41,040 bases of DNA from Lachnospiraceae bacterium (lineage in GTDB: Bacteria > Bacillota > Clostridia > Lachnospirales > Lachnospiraceae): contig SVEB01000094.1 of NCBI GenBank assembly GCA_015057635.1, forward strand, positions 1-41,040, read 5' to 3'. Of the stretch, positions 1 to 7,665 are shown piece after piece (positions within the stretch are counted from its first letter, which is position 1; each line of letters begins with the position of its first letter). Both the position numbers and the translations under genes were made by a program. Under the pieces are notes generated by a model. It saw nothing but the letters and a program-made list of their open reading frames with translations, had not been told where the DNA came from and did no database searches.

Positions 1-87
1 GAGCCGGACATCCGGATTATCCATGCCCGCCGCTCCATACGGGGCTTTCTCGGACACGACAATGCGTTTCTTCGAAACGCATTGTCG
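1..87 (+). repeat. Composite palindromic element, copy E0 (right part only)
   Basis: The window opens inside a copy of the element family described at 6295-6661. Positions 1-15 are the Y box (GAGCCGGACATCCGG). About 40 bp follow that should be the 3' outer arm, whose partner lies outside the window. Positions 57-87 are the second hairpin: CGACAATGCGTTTC, loop TTC, GAAACGCATTGTCG, a perfect 14-bp stem. The order Y box, outer arm, second hairpin on the plus strand matches E2 and E6, so the copy reads left to right and the gene it follows is off-window to the left. Confidence 0.75.
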
Positions 88-543
88 AAAACACTAGTGG
101 GGAGCTCATGAATGCTGACGCATCATGAGGGGAGGGGAGATAAGTGGGAATATGGAATAGAGAGTCAAAAGAAGATATATGAAAGGACAGGCGCAGCTTT
201 TGTATTGGATCACATAATGATTGGGAGGCTATTAAGTCGATTATTAAATTACGTTAAGTCTCTTTAACTTCTATAGAGTAATATATAGAATATACCTTAT
301 TCTCTCTAATCTCTCTAATCTCTATCATCTCACATATCAATTTGATTTTTTTCTCATTATCATAACATTACTTATTACGTCCTATAAATTCCATTACAAA
401 TATATATCTTCAACATCTATACCATCCCCAATCCAATAGTAGATATAACATAAAGTATAAAAACTATAAAGAGTATAAAGAATATAAAGAATATAAAGAG
501 TGGATCAATCTTCCTATGTATCGTTGTACCAGATCAGTGTCTT
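88..543. other. AT-rich gene-free stretch with short tandem repeats
   Basis: I find no credible gene here. The first part (about 120-180) is purine-rich on the plus strand (GGGGAGGGGAGATAAG). Two tiny tandem arrays are visible. CTCTCTAAT occurs twice in a row at 302-319, followed by a decayed third copy. At 465-500 there are four consecutive 9-mers of the form TATAAAGAR. Neither has spacers and neither is CRISPR-like. The rest is low-complexity AT-rich sequence between two oppositely oriented palindromic elements. Confidence 0.6.
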
Positions 544-576
544 ATCACAATGCGTTTCGAAGAAATGCATTGTGAT
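544..576 (-). repeat. Second hairpin (ACAATGCGTTTC core) of element E1
   Basis: ATCACAATGCGTTTC, loop GAA, then GAAATGCATTGTGAT: a 15-bp stem with one G/A difference. It sits on the Y side of the E1 palindrome, that is, distal to typA, as expected if the element reads on the minus strand. Its last two bases (575-576) are shared with the outer arm of E1. Confidence 0.8.
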
Positions 577-786
577 GTGAAAGAGCCGTCGTCCCCTGGC
601 ATTTGGGGCTGCATGGTTCCGAATGTCCGGCTCGAGACGAACAAAAGCAGGCTGGAATCCGTGGCTAGCAGACAGTGTCGTTTACTGTCTGCTAGCCACG
701 GATTCCAGCCTGTTTTTGTCCGCTCTCGCGTCCGAACATTGGAACCATGCAGCCCCAAATGTCAGGGGACGGCGGCTCTTTCACAT
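575..786 (-). repeat. Composite palindromic element, copy E1, behind typA
   Basis: A nested palindrome of about 212 bp. The outer arms (575-626 with about 738-786) match over nearly 50 bp with a few wobbles. Box Y (complement, around 627-646) and box X (complement, around 713-737) face each other as an imperfect internal loop. The inner stem (647-676 with 684-712) is perfect and ends in CAGACAGT / ACTGTCTG around a 7-nt loop. A and T runs flank the inner stem. Read on the minus strand the order is X, stem, Y, second hairpin, starting about 15 bp after the typA stop. It probably terminates typA; the conserved apex and boxes go beyond an ordinary terminator. Confidence 0.85.
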
Positions 787-800
787 ACCGTTAATTTAAA

Positions 801-2627
801 TTACTTACGGCTCGCACGCTTTCTAGCGGTTGGGTCGAGGATTTTTTTACGGATACGTAAGTTTTCTGGAGTTACTTCAAGAAGTTCGTCTGTTTCGATG
901 AAGTCTAACGCCTGCTCTAAGCTTAAGATACGAGGAGGAGAAAGTCTTAATGCATCATCGGATCCTGAAGAACGAGTATTGGATAACTGTTTACGTTTAC
1001 ATACGTTAACTTCCATGTCTTCCGCTTTCGCATTCTGACCGATAACCATACCAGCGTATACTTTCTGACCAGCACCGATGAATAAAACACCACGTTCCTG
1101 AGCATTGTATAAACCGTAAGTGATGGATTCGCCAGTTTCGAATGCGATTAAGCTGCCCTGTTTACGGTAGCTGATATCACCCTTGTATGGGCCGTATTCT
1201 TCAAATGCAGTATTTAAGATACCGTTACCCTTTGTATCAGTCATGAATTCATTACGGTAACCAATTAAGCCACGGGAAGGAATTAAGAACTCAAGTCTTG
1301 TGTAGCCACCGTTAGATGTGGACATACCAAGAAGCTCACCTTTACGGCTGCTTAATTTTTCGATAACGGAACCAGTGAATTCGTCTGGAACATCGATGTA
1401 AGCACGTTCCATTGGCTCTAATTTCTTGCCGTTTTCATCTGTCTTATATAAAACTTCTGCTTTGCTTACTGCAAATTCGAAGCCTTCACGTCTCATGTTT
1501 TCGATTAATACGGAAAGATGAAGTTCACCACGGCCGGATACTTTAAAGCTGTCCGCAGACTCTGTTTCTTCTACACGTAAAGAAACGTCAGTGTTTAATT
1601 CGCGGAATAAACGGTCACGAAGCTGTCTGGATGTAACGAATTTACCTTCCTGACCTGCAAGAGGGGAGTCGTTTACAAGGATATGCATCGCGATTGTAGG
1701 CTCAGAAATCTTCTGGAATGGAATTGCCACTGGATTTTCTGGAGAACAGATTGTATCACCGATGTGGATATCAGGAATACCGGAAATCGCTACGATAGAA
1801 CCGATCTTGGATTCCTGTACTTCTACTTTCTTAAGACCTTCAAATTCATATAACTTGTTGATCTTTACTTTCTTGTTCTTGCTTGGATCATGGTGATTTA
1901 AAAGAACCACATCCTGGTTTACTCTAACAACACCATTATCTACTTTACCAACACCGATACGGCCAACGTAGTCGTTGTAATCGATTGTGCTGATTAATAC
2001 CTGAGTACCAGCGTCTGGATCGCCTTCTGGAGCAGGAATGTAGTTGATGATTGTTTCGAATAATGGCTTCATGTCTTTTGGCTCATCGCCTAATTCTAAG
2101 ACAGCAACGCCCTGTTTAGCAGAAGCGAATACGAAAGGACAGTCAAGCTGTTCTTCGCTTGCATCTAATTCTAAGAATAATTCTAATACTTCATCAATTA
2201 CTTCGTTTGGTCTTGCTTCCGGACGGTCGATCTTATTGATACATACGATAACAGGAAGTGCTAATTCTAATGCTTTTCTAAGAACGAACTTAGTCTGAGG
2301 CATTGCGCCTTCGTAAGCATCTACTACTAAAACTACACCGTTTACCATCTTAAGAACACGTTCTACTTCACCACCGAAATCCGCATGTCCTGGTGTATCG
2401 ATGATATTGATCTTAACACCCTCATAGGAGATCGCTGTATTCTTGGAAAGAATTGTGATACCACGTTCTTTTTCGATATCATTGCTGTCCATAACACGTT
2501 CTTCTACAACCTGATTGGAACGGAAAACACCGCTCTGTTTTAAAAGCTCGTCGACTAATGTTGTTTTACCATGGTCAACGTGAGCGATAATAGCGATATT
2601 TCTTACATCTTCGCGTTTCATTTTCAT
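801..2627 (-). CDS. typA: Ribosome-associated translational GTPase BipA/TypA
   Basis: BipA/TypA family GTPase, which binds ribosomes and is linked to ribosome assembly and stress or cold adaptation. At 608 aa it has the normal family length. Visible motifs are the P loop AHVDHGKT near residues 15-22, ERGITI (switch I), DTPGHADF (G3) and NKIDRP (G4). Beta-barrel and EF-G-like domains follow, then the BipA-type C-terminal part with PSRGLIGYR and [10 protein letters not shown]. The start is the ATG at 2627 behind AAGGA; a second Met two codons in is also possible. It is a single gene on the minus strand, with divergent ssb-like and lysine genes beyond a 650-bp gap. The stop is followed within about 15 bp by palindromic element E1. 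Confidence 0.97.
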   Translation of the reverse strand: MKMKREDVRNIAIIAHVDHGKTTLVDELLKQSGVFRSNQVVEERVMDSNDIEKERGITILSKNTAISYEGVKINIIDTPGHADFGGEVERVLKMVNGVVLVVDAYEGAMPQTKFVLRKALELALPVIVCINKIDRPEARPNEVIDEVLELFLELDASEEQLDCPFVFASAKQGVAVLELGDEPKDMKPLFETIINYIPAPEGDPDAGTQVLISTIDYNDYVGRIGVGKVDNGVVRVNQDVVLLNHHDPSKNKKVKINKLYEFEGLKKVEVQESKIGSIVAISGIPDIHIGDTICSPENPVAIPFQKISEPTIAMHILVNDSPLAGQEGKFVTSRQLRDRLFRELNTDVSLRVEETESADSFKVSGRGELHLSVLIENMRREGFEFAVSKAEVLYKTDENGKKLEPMERAYIDVPDEFTGSVIEKLSSRKGELLGMSTSNGGYTRLEFLIPSRGLIGYRNEFMTDTKGNGILNTAFEEYGPYKGDISYRKQGSLIAFETGESITYGLYNAQERGVLFIGAGQKVYAGMVIGQNAKAEDMEVNVCKRKQLSNTRSSGSDDALRLSPPRILSLEQALDFIETDELLEVTPENLRIRKKILDPTARKRASRK

Positions 2628-3172
2628 TATTATTGTCCTTCTTTCGTCTTGATTCCCATATCTATATTGTTTTTCTGATGATTGACATCTGAAAACGAAT
2701 AAAATATCATGTTTTATTGCTGCTTCTTATTTTGTACACGTTCAGAGAGACAAAATGTGTCTTTCGGGAAGTGACATCAACTTCAGTATTGTATCATATT
2801 TTCGCGATAATACAAGGTTTTTCTAAAACAGAAGTATATTTTTGGTAATATTATCATATAATGCACTTGTTACCTATAGTATTTACGGCTTTACTGACAA
2901 ATATATTTCTAAATCTTGCATATAATAATTTTTGAATAATATGTTAATATAATTAGGAAGACTTGTCAGATTACAACATTTAAACAGATTCTCACATATT
3001 ATGGGTAAAAATTACCAAAAATATGTGGGTTACAAAAAATGTAATGTAAATTATTTGAAAGTGTGTTAAAATATCAGATGAACACTATCGAAAAAATGTA
3101 AAAAACTGCAGTAATTACAAGGCGTTTGGAGATTTTGTAAATATTATGTCTGAAAAAGACTATGAAAACATC
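2628..3172. other. Intergenic region between typA and ssb-like gene, with dyads
   Basis: No gene is seen. The typA side should carry its promoter and leader (minus strand), but I see no consensus pair I trust. Near the centre is an inverted repeat at 2993-3027: outer CACATATT/AATATGTG and inner GGTAA/TTACC. It is followed at about 3030-3044 by TTACA-N5-TGTAA. These dyads lie about 150 bp upstream of the ssb-like promoter and could be operator sites or cruciform-forming DNA. Confidence 0.45.
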
Positions 3173-3201
3173 TTGAAAAGGAAAATATTTCCTTATATAA
3201 T
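3173..3201 (+). promoter_or_regulatory. Sigma-A type promoter of the ssb-like gene
   Basis: TTGAAA (3173-3178), 17-bp spacer, TATAAT (3196-3201). This is one mismatch from consensus. It predicts a start site near 3208 and a leader of about 70 nt before the ATG at 3277. Confidence 0.75.
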
Positions 3202-3276
3202 ATGCAGTGAAAGAATACTTATAAGTAGTAGAGAAAAATCTGAACGAACCAGAGGAAGAGAAGGGAGTCATACGAT

Positions 3277-3915
3277 ATGACAGATAAAGTATTTGATAAC
3301 AATCAAGTAAGTGTTGCGGGTGAGGTAATCAGTGAATTTACTTACAGCCACGAAGTATTCGGAGAGGGATTCTATTTAGTAGATGTATTAGTAAATCGTC
3401 TCAGCAATTCTTATGACATTATACCAATTATGGTATCAGAACGGTTAATTGACGTAAAACAGAGCTGCAAGGGGAAATATGTTGAAGTAAGCGGACAATT
3501 CCGTTCCTATAATCGTCATGAAGATAATAAGAATAGATTAGTGCTTTCCGTATTCGCAAGAGAAATTAAAGTATGCGACGAAGAACCAGAAGGCGTAAAG
3601 CCAAACTATATATTCTTAGACGGATATGTTTGCAAGCCTCCAGTTTATCGTAAAACACCTCTTGGCAGAGAAATTGCAGATATTTTACTCGCAGTAAATC
3701 GTCCATATGGAAAATCAGATTACATTCCTTGCATCTGTTGGGGACGTAATGCAAGATTTGCCGAATCATTTGAAGTAGGCGGACATATCCAGGTATGGGG
3801 CAGAATTCAGAGCCGTGAGTATCAGAAGAAGGTTAGCGAATCCGATTTTGAGAAAAGGGTTGCGTATGAAGTATCCGTCAGCAAGCTGGAATTCTTAAAT
3901 GAGGAAGAAGAATAG
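3277..3915 (+). CDS. Single-stranded DNA-binding (SSB-like) protein with two OB folds
   Basis: 212 aa. Two consecutive OB-fold-like segments can be read: residues about 7-100 (VAGEVISEF ... LVLSVFAREIKV) and about 110-205 (NYIFLDGYVCKPPVYRKTPLGREIADILLAVNR ... IQVWGRIQSREYQKK). The second half has the classic SSB pattern of G-x-V-x-x-P-x-x-R-x-T-P-x-G, an ADI-LAVNR strand and a late G-x-I-x-S-R-x-Y strand. No acidic SSB tail ending in DDDIPF is present, so this is not the housekeeping SSB but a paralogue with tandem OB folds. Its partner is unknown. It starts at ATG 3277 behind a purine-rich GAAGAGAAGGG site and is followed by its own terminator. Confidence 0.8.
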   Translation: MTDKVFDNNQVSVAGEVISEFTYSHEVFGEGFYLVDVLVNRLSNSYDIIPIMVSERLIDVKQSCKGKYVEVSGQFRSYNRHEDNKNRLVLSVFAREIKVCDEEPEGVKPNYIFLDGYVCKPPVYRKTPLGREIADILLAVNRPYGKSDYIPCICWGRNARFAESFEVGGHIQVWGRIQSREYQKKVSESDFEKRVAYEVSVSKLEFLNEEEE

Positions 3916-3960
3916 TCAGCAAGGAAGGGTAGATTTTAAAAAGAATCATGTGGAGAATGA

Positions 3961-4013
3961 AAAAAGAGATTAGTACAAGGCGTGTGGGATGCCTAATACT
4001 ATTCTCTTTTTTC
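3961..4013 (+). terminator. Intrinsic terminator of the ssb-like gene
   Basis: AAAAAGAGATTAGTACAAGG pairs with CCTAATACTATTCTCTTTTTT across a short loop, ending in a T run. It is an ordinary terminator without the CAGACAG apex of the palindrome family. Confidence 0.75.
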
Positions 4014-4195
4014 TTTTACATAAAATTAGGGGCATGAATTAGGAAAGTAACGAAAGTAGGGAAGAAAGAGTTCTAAAAATGTAGAAAACATCATACTCCA
4101 TCTGTAACAGCAAACACCCGTAAGAATATAATGAAGTATAGAATTTTTTATGAAATAAACTTAAAAAAAGGGGCATGATAGTAATTAAGAAGCAG

Positions 4196-4224
4196 TTGAC
4201 AATAATAACCCGTGGTGATATAGT
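4196..4224 (+). promoter_or_regulatory. Promoter of the lysine riboswitch / dapAB unit
   Basis: TTGACA (4196-4201), 17-bp spacer, TATAGT (4219-4224). It lies 24 bp upstream of the riboswitch aptamer, as expected for the promoter driving it. The stretch from the ssb-like terminator to here (4014-4195) holds nothing else I can support. Confidence 0.8.
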
Positions 4225-4248
4225 AAAACCACTGACAATTGAACGATT

Positions 4249-4538
4249 GGTAGAGGTGCATTGATTAAGAGTAGGCTGTAGGATATGGCAGGCATAGATG
4301 ATTACAGCTAAAAGGATGAGATGCCGAAGTATGCATTCACCTGCTGGATGTAGTGCTGGGAATAGGATGAAGAATCCTGTTACTGTCATCAATATTATGA
4401 TGGAGAGCTACCGAAAGAGTACAGATCGGGCGGATATGTGACTTCGTGTGGATGCATTTTGGTATATCAATGTAGCGAATGCCTGTCAGCATGTATGATT
4501 TCTTTAGCGTCGACTCCATGTCGGCTTTTTTTATGCCA
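4249..4538 (+). promoter_or_regulatory. Lysine riboswitch (L-box) with downstream terminator
   Basis: The aptamer (about 4249-4412) shows the L-box signature blocks in order: GGTAGAGGTGC, AAGAGTA, GCTAAAAGGATGAGATGCCGAAG, a TGCTGGGAATAGGATGAAGA-type block, TACTGTCATCAA ... TTGATGG-like pairing, and the closing GAGAGCTACC that pairs with the 5' GGTAG. The expression platform follows. GTCGAC-TCCAT-GTCGGC and a T run (about 4511-4538) form the terminator 12 bp before the dapA Shine-Dalgarno. Known lysine riboswitches terminate transcription when lysine is high, which fits control of dapA-dapB by the pathway end product. Confidence 0.88.
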
Positions 4539-4563
4539 AATTCTTTATGGAGGTGCTATTATT

Positions 4564-5448
4564 ATGGCAATTTTTACAGGTGCAGGTGTAGCGATTATAA
4601 CACCATTTAAGGCAAATGGAGAGGTAAATTTTGAAAAGTTAGCAGAACTGATCGATTTTCAGATTGAAAATGGAACAGACAGCATTATTATTTGTGGAAC
4701 AACAGGAGAATCTTCTACGCTGTCTCATGAAGAGCATTTAGCATGCATCCGCTTTGCAGTGGAGCATGTAAATAAAAGAGTTCCGGTTATTGCAGGCACC
4801 GGATCAAATTGTACGGAAACCGCGATCTACCTTTCTACAAAGGCTGAGAAGTACGGTGCAGATGGACTTCTTTTGGTAACACCATATTATAATAAGACAA
4901 CACAGAAAGGGCTGATCGCTCATTTTACCGATATTGCAAACTCGGTTAAGATACCAGTTATTTTATATAATGTTCCAAGCAGAACAGGATGCAATATTCT
5001 CCCGGCGACGGCAGCTTATTTAGCGAAGAATGTAGAGAACATCGTGGCATTAAAGGATGCTAGCGGCAATATGGCGCAGACGATGCAGACTGTTTTATTA
5101 TCAGAAGGAAAATTAGATATCTATTCCGGAAATGATGACCAGATCGTGCCGATTCTTTCCGTTGGCGGAAAGGGTGTCATCTCCGTTTTATCCAATATCG
5201 CACCGAGACAGACACATGATATTGTGGAAAAATATATGGCGGGAGACCATGAAGGAAGCATGGAGCTTCAGTTAAAGTATCTTCCGGTATGTAATGCTCT
5301 GTTTTCAGAAGTAAACCCAATTCCGGTAAAGAAAGCTTTGAATTTAATGGGAATGGAAGTGGGATCTCTTAGAAAGCCATTAGTGGAAATGGAAGAGGAA
5401 AATGCAGTGAAATTGGAAGCTGCTATGAAACAGGCAGGATTATTATAG
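4564..5448 (+). CDS. dapA: 4-hydroxy-tetrahydrodipicolinate synthase
   Basis: Condenses pyruvate with aspartate semialdehyde, the first committed step of the diaminopimelate/lysine pathway. 294 aa, the normal length for this (beta/alpha)8 barrel. Seen: GTTGESSTL near residue 44, the Tyr-containing VTPYYNK, YNVPSRTG, and the Schiff-base lysine K164 in VALKDASG. The open frame extends upstream to 4438, but that part is riboswitch. The ATG at 4564 lies 8 bp after GGAGG and begins the conserved IFTGAGVAIITPF, so I start there. It is followed by dapB and sits under the lysine riboswitch. Confidence 0.97.
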   Translation: MAIFTGAGVAIITPFKANGEVNFEKLAELIDFQIENGTDSIIICGTTGESSTLSHEEHLACIRFAVEHVNKRVPVIAGTGSNCTETAIYLSTKAEKYGADGLLLVTPYYNKTTQKGLIAHFTDIANSVKIPVILYNVPSRTGCNILPATAAYLAKNVENIVALKDASGNMAQTMQTVLLSEGKLDIYSGNDDQIVPILSVGGKGVISVLSNIAPRQTHDIVEKYMAGDHEGSMELQLKYLPVCNALFSEVNPIPVKKALNLMGMEVGSLRKPLVEMEEENAVKLEAAMKQAGLL

Positions 5449-5453
5449 AGAAA

Positions 5454-5485
5454 AGGGCCTGGATGTAAGTGCATCCGGGCCCGTT
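5454..5485 (+). terminator. Hairpin between dapA and dapB
   Basis: GGGCCTGGATG / CATCCGGGCCC, an 11-bp GC-rich stem with a 6-nt loop, just after the dapA stop. Only a short T stretch follows (CGTTTATG). It may be a partial terminator or an mRNA-stabilising hairpin rather than a full stop, since dapB has no obvious promoter of its own. Confidence 0.55.
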
Positions 5486-5531
5486 TATGAATATTCAAAG
5501 GAATGCTGACAGAAAGAAAGGATGAAAAACA

Positions 5532-6287
5532 ATGACCAGAATTATTATGGTAGGCTGCAATGGCAGAATGGGGCAGGTAATATCTAATATTGTAAAGGAA
5601 GATGACCAGGCGGAAATCGTGGCAGGAGTGGACCGCTTTGATGACGGACGCAATGATTATCCAGTGTACAATAGCTTAGAAGAGTGTGGCGTAATGGCAG
5701 ATGCAGTGATTGATTTTTCATCACCGGCTATTTTAGAAGCAATGCTAGATGCTGCGGTTAAGAAGAGTCTTCCGATCGTACTATGTACAACCGGATACAG
5801 CGAGGAACAGTTAGAGATGATCAATGAGGCGGCAAAGAAGATTCCGCTTCTTCGTTCTGCTAACATGTCACTTGGCGTGAACACATTATTAAAGCTTTTA
5901 AAGGATGCGGCAAAAGTATTAGCTCCATCCGGTTTTGATATTGAGATCGTAGAGAAACATCATAACCAGAAGGTGGATGCACCAAGCGGTACTGCATTAG
6001 CTATGGCAGATTCCATCAATGAGGCATTAGATAATGAGTACCATTATGTGTATGACCGTTCAGCGGTAAGACAGCTAAGAGGCGAGAAGGAAATCGGCAT
6101 TATGGCAGTAAGAGGCGGTAATATCGTGGGCGAACATGAGGTCATCTTCGCGGGTACGGATGAGGTGATCGAAATTAAGCACACCGCTTATTCAAAAGCA
6201 ATTTTCGGCAAGGGAGCCGTTTCCGCCGCTAAATTCCTAAAAGGACAGAACCCAGGCATGTACACTATGGCTGACGTGATTGGATAG
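5532..6287 (+). CDS. dapB: 4-hydroxy-tetrahydrodipicolinate reductase
   Basis: NAD(P)H-dependent reductase that follows DapA in lysine/diaminopimelate synthesis. 251 aa, normal for the family. The nucleotide-binding GCNGRMGQ lies at about residues 8-15, CTTGYSEEQ near 80, SANMSLGVN near 110, and the signature E-K-H-H-N-Q-K-V-D-A-P-S-G-T-A with the active-site His pair at 143-144 and Lys147. ATG 5532 follows GAAAGGATG. It is the last gene of the dap unit; palindromic element E2 begins 8 bp after its stop codon. Confidence 0.97.
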   Translation: MTRIIMVGCNGRMGQVISNIVKEDDQAEIVAGVDRFDDGRNDYPVYNSLEECGVMADAVIDFSSPAILEAMLDAAVKKSLPIVLCTTGYSEEQLEMINEAAKKIPLLRSANMSLGVNTLLKLLKDAAKVLAPSGFDIEIVEKHHNQKVDAPSGTALAMADSINEALDNEYHYVYDRSAVRQLRGEKEIGIMAVRGGNIVGEHEVIFAGTDEVIEIKHTAYSKAIFGKGAVSAAKFLKGQNPGMYTMADVIG

Positions 6288-6294
6288 ACGGCAT

Positions 6295-6620
6295 GGTACA
6301 GCCTGACCTGGAGCTATGTACAGCGGCCTGATGATGGATGGCTTTGGCATATGAGAGAGAAAAATACCGGCCCATGGCAGGCGGGGTTATATTGTTCCGA
6401 TGTTCGGCACAAGCTCGGACAAAAGGGGATGGAATTCTTCGACTATCAGACAGAAAAGTACTGTCTGCTATTCAAAGAATTCCATCCCCTTTTGTTCGCC
6501 TTGATGCCGGACATCCGGAAGAATATAACCCCGCCTGCCATGGGCCGGTATTTTTCTCTCTCACCTGCCAAAGCCAGCCATCATCAGGCCGCTGTACATA
6601 GCCCCAGGTCAGGCTGCACC
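6295..6620 (+). repeat. Composite palindromic element, copy E2 (326-bp palindrome) behind dapB
   Basis: The largest copy. The outer arms (6295-about 6408 with 6508-6620) are reverse complements over more than 100 bp with few differences. Box X is degenerate (GTTCGGCACAAGCTCGGAC, about 6403-6420) and box Y is GTTCGCCTTGATGCCGGACA (6494-6513). The inner terminator-like hairpin runs from the AAAAGG at 6421 to the CCTTTT ending near 6493. Its apex is CAGACAG (6447-6453), loop AAAAGTA, CTGTCTG (6461-6467). Three mismatches sit just below the apex: the left arm reads GACTAT as in copy E7, and the right-arm complement reads GAATAG as in copy E3, so this copy looks chimeric. The frames that cross it are palindrome artefacts. 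Confidence 0.88.
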
Positions 6621-6661
6621 ATCACAATGCGTTTCAAAAAACGAAACGCATTGTGATGGTG
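6617..6661 (+). repeat. Second hairpin of element E2
   Basis: CACCATCACAATGCGTTTC (6617-6635), 7-nt loop, GAAACGCATTGTGATGGTG (6643-6661): a perfect 19-bp stem. The core ACAATGCGTTTC is shared with E0, E1 and E6, while the extension CACCATC/GATGGTG is specific to this site. Its first four bases (CACC) are also the end of the large palindrome, so the two structures cannot both be fully closed. Confidence 0.88.
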
Positions 6662-6796
6662 ACGGATGGCGGATGTTTTAAAAATGAGAGGATGGGATGG
6701 GGAAAAGGGAAGGGAAGAGAACAGGAGATAAGAAGTTAGATAGAATGGGAGAAGGATAAGGGGAAGGAAAGGGACAAAAACGATGGGGACTTGGGA
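6662..6796. other. Purine-rich tract downstream of element E2
   Basis: About 100 bp of almost uninterrupted A/G on the plus strand (GGGAAGGGAAGAGAACAGGAG and similar). No gene is credible. Comparable purine tracts follow the Y side of E0, E4, E6 and E8, so this may be part of the element's neighbourhood. Confidence 0.5.
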
Positions 6797-6825
6797 TTGA
6801 CTTTCTGATAGAATTCTTCCATAAT
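6797..6825 (+). promoter_or_regulatory. Putative promoter of the two-component system
   Basis: TTGACT (6797-6802), 17-bp spacer, CATAAT (6820-6825). This leaves a purine-rich leader of about 160 nt before the regulator start codon at 6991. No dyad operator is clear. Confidence 0.55.
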
Positions 6826-6990
6826 GTTACTTTGAAAAGAATGGAATCGTGACCTGAATTTACCTGAGAGAGATAATGGAGCGAAAGAAGAAGAAAACAT
6901 AAGCTGAGAGACAAAAAGCAAGACCGAAGACTAAGTTCTGAAAGGGATTTGGTTTGGTTAGGCAGGTTTGGGAGTGAGAGGAGTTTGTTT

Positions 6991-7665
6991 ATGTACAAGA
7001 TTATGATCGTGGAAGATGATGAGATTATTGCGAGAATTTTAAGTGAGAATCTGAAACAGTGGGGATATGAGACATGTGTGGTGACGGATTTTCAGGCAGT
7101 TACGGAGGCGTTTGTGAGGGAACAGCCGCATATGGTGCTGTTGGATATTACGCTGCCTTATTATAATGGATATTATTGGTGCGCAGAGATTCGCAAGGTT
7201 TCTAAGGTGCCGATTATTTTTATTTCGTCGAATACGTCGAATATGGATATTGTGATGGCGATCAATATGGGCGGCGATGATTTTATTACAAAACCGTTTG
7301 ACCTGACAGTGACGCTTGCAAAGATTCAGGGGATGATGCGACGGGCATATTCTTTTACCGGACAGACAAATGTGATTGAACACAGGGGTGTGGTTTTGAA
7401 TGTGGGAGAGGCAAGCCTGCTTGTGAGGGATAAGAAGGTGGACCTGACGAAGAATGAGTTTCAGATTTTGCAGATTTTAATGCAGAATGCAGGAAACGTG
7501 GTGTCCAGGGATGCGATTATGAAGAAGCTTTGGGACGATGAGGCATTTATTGATGATAATACGCTGACTGTGAACGTGACAAGGCTTCGAAAAAAGTTGG
7601 AGGAAGCCGGGGAAACAGAGTATATTAAGACAAAGAAAGGGATTGGATATTATATTGAAGGATAG
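6991..7665 (+). CDS. OmpR-family response regulator (BceR-like)
   Basis: 224 aa. Receiver domain residues 1-115: acidic pair EDD near 7-9, phosphorylated Asp52 in VLLDITLP, Lys101 in FITKPFD. A C-terminal winged helix (about 125-222) ends KTKKGIGYYIEG, typical of OmpR/PhoB DNA-binding domains. The frame opens at 6949, but the ATG at 6991 follows GAGAGGAG and begins the conserved YKIMIVEDDE, so I start there. It overlaps the kinase gene by 11 bp and precedes a Bce-type ABC transporter. By analogy with BceR it should activate that transporter when a peptide antibiotic is sensed. The binding site is not identified. Confidence 0.92.
   Translation: MYKIMIVEDDEIIARILSENLKQWGYETCVVTDFQAVTEAFVREQPHMVLLDITLPYYNGYYWCAEIRKVSKVPIIFISSNTSNMDIVMAINMGGDDFITKPFDLTVTLAKIQGMMRRAYSFTGQTNVIEHRGVVLNVGEASLLVRDKKVDLTKNEFQILQILMQNAGNVVSRDAIMKKLWDDEAFIDDNTLTVNVTRLRKKLEEAGETEYIKTKKGIGYYIEG

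Noticed and set aside
4039..4519. Minus-strand open frames over the lysine riboswitch
   Set aside because: They are complementary to a well-supported RNA element and show no family pattern.
4438..4563. Upstream extension of dapA
   Set aside because: The extra codons lie in the riboswitch terminator region. The Shine-Dalgarno and family N terminus both point to ATG 4564.
6338..6656. Two overlapping open frames across the E2 palindrome
   Set aside because: They follow from the symmetry of the palindrome, have no ribosome-binding site worth naming and resemble no protein family. The same holds for frames at 534-1038, 12138-12347, 26740-27101 and 39324-39657.
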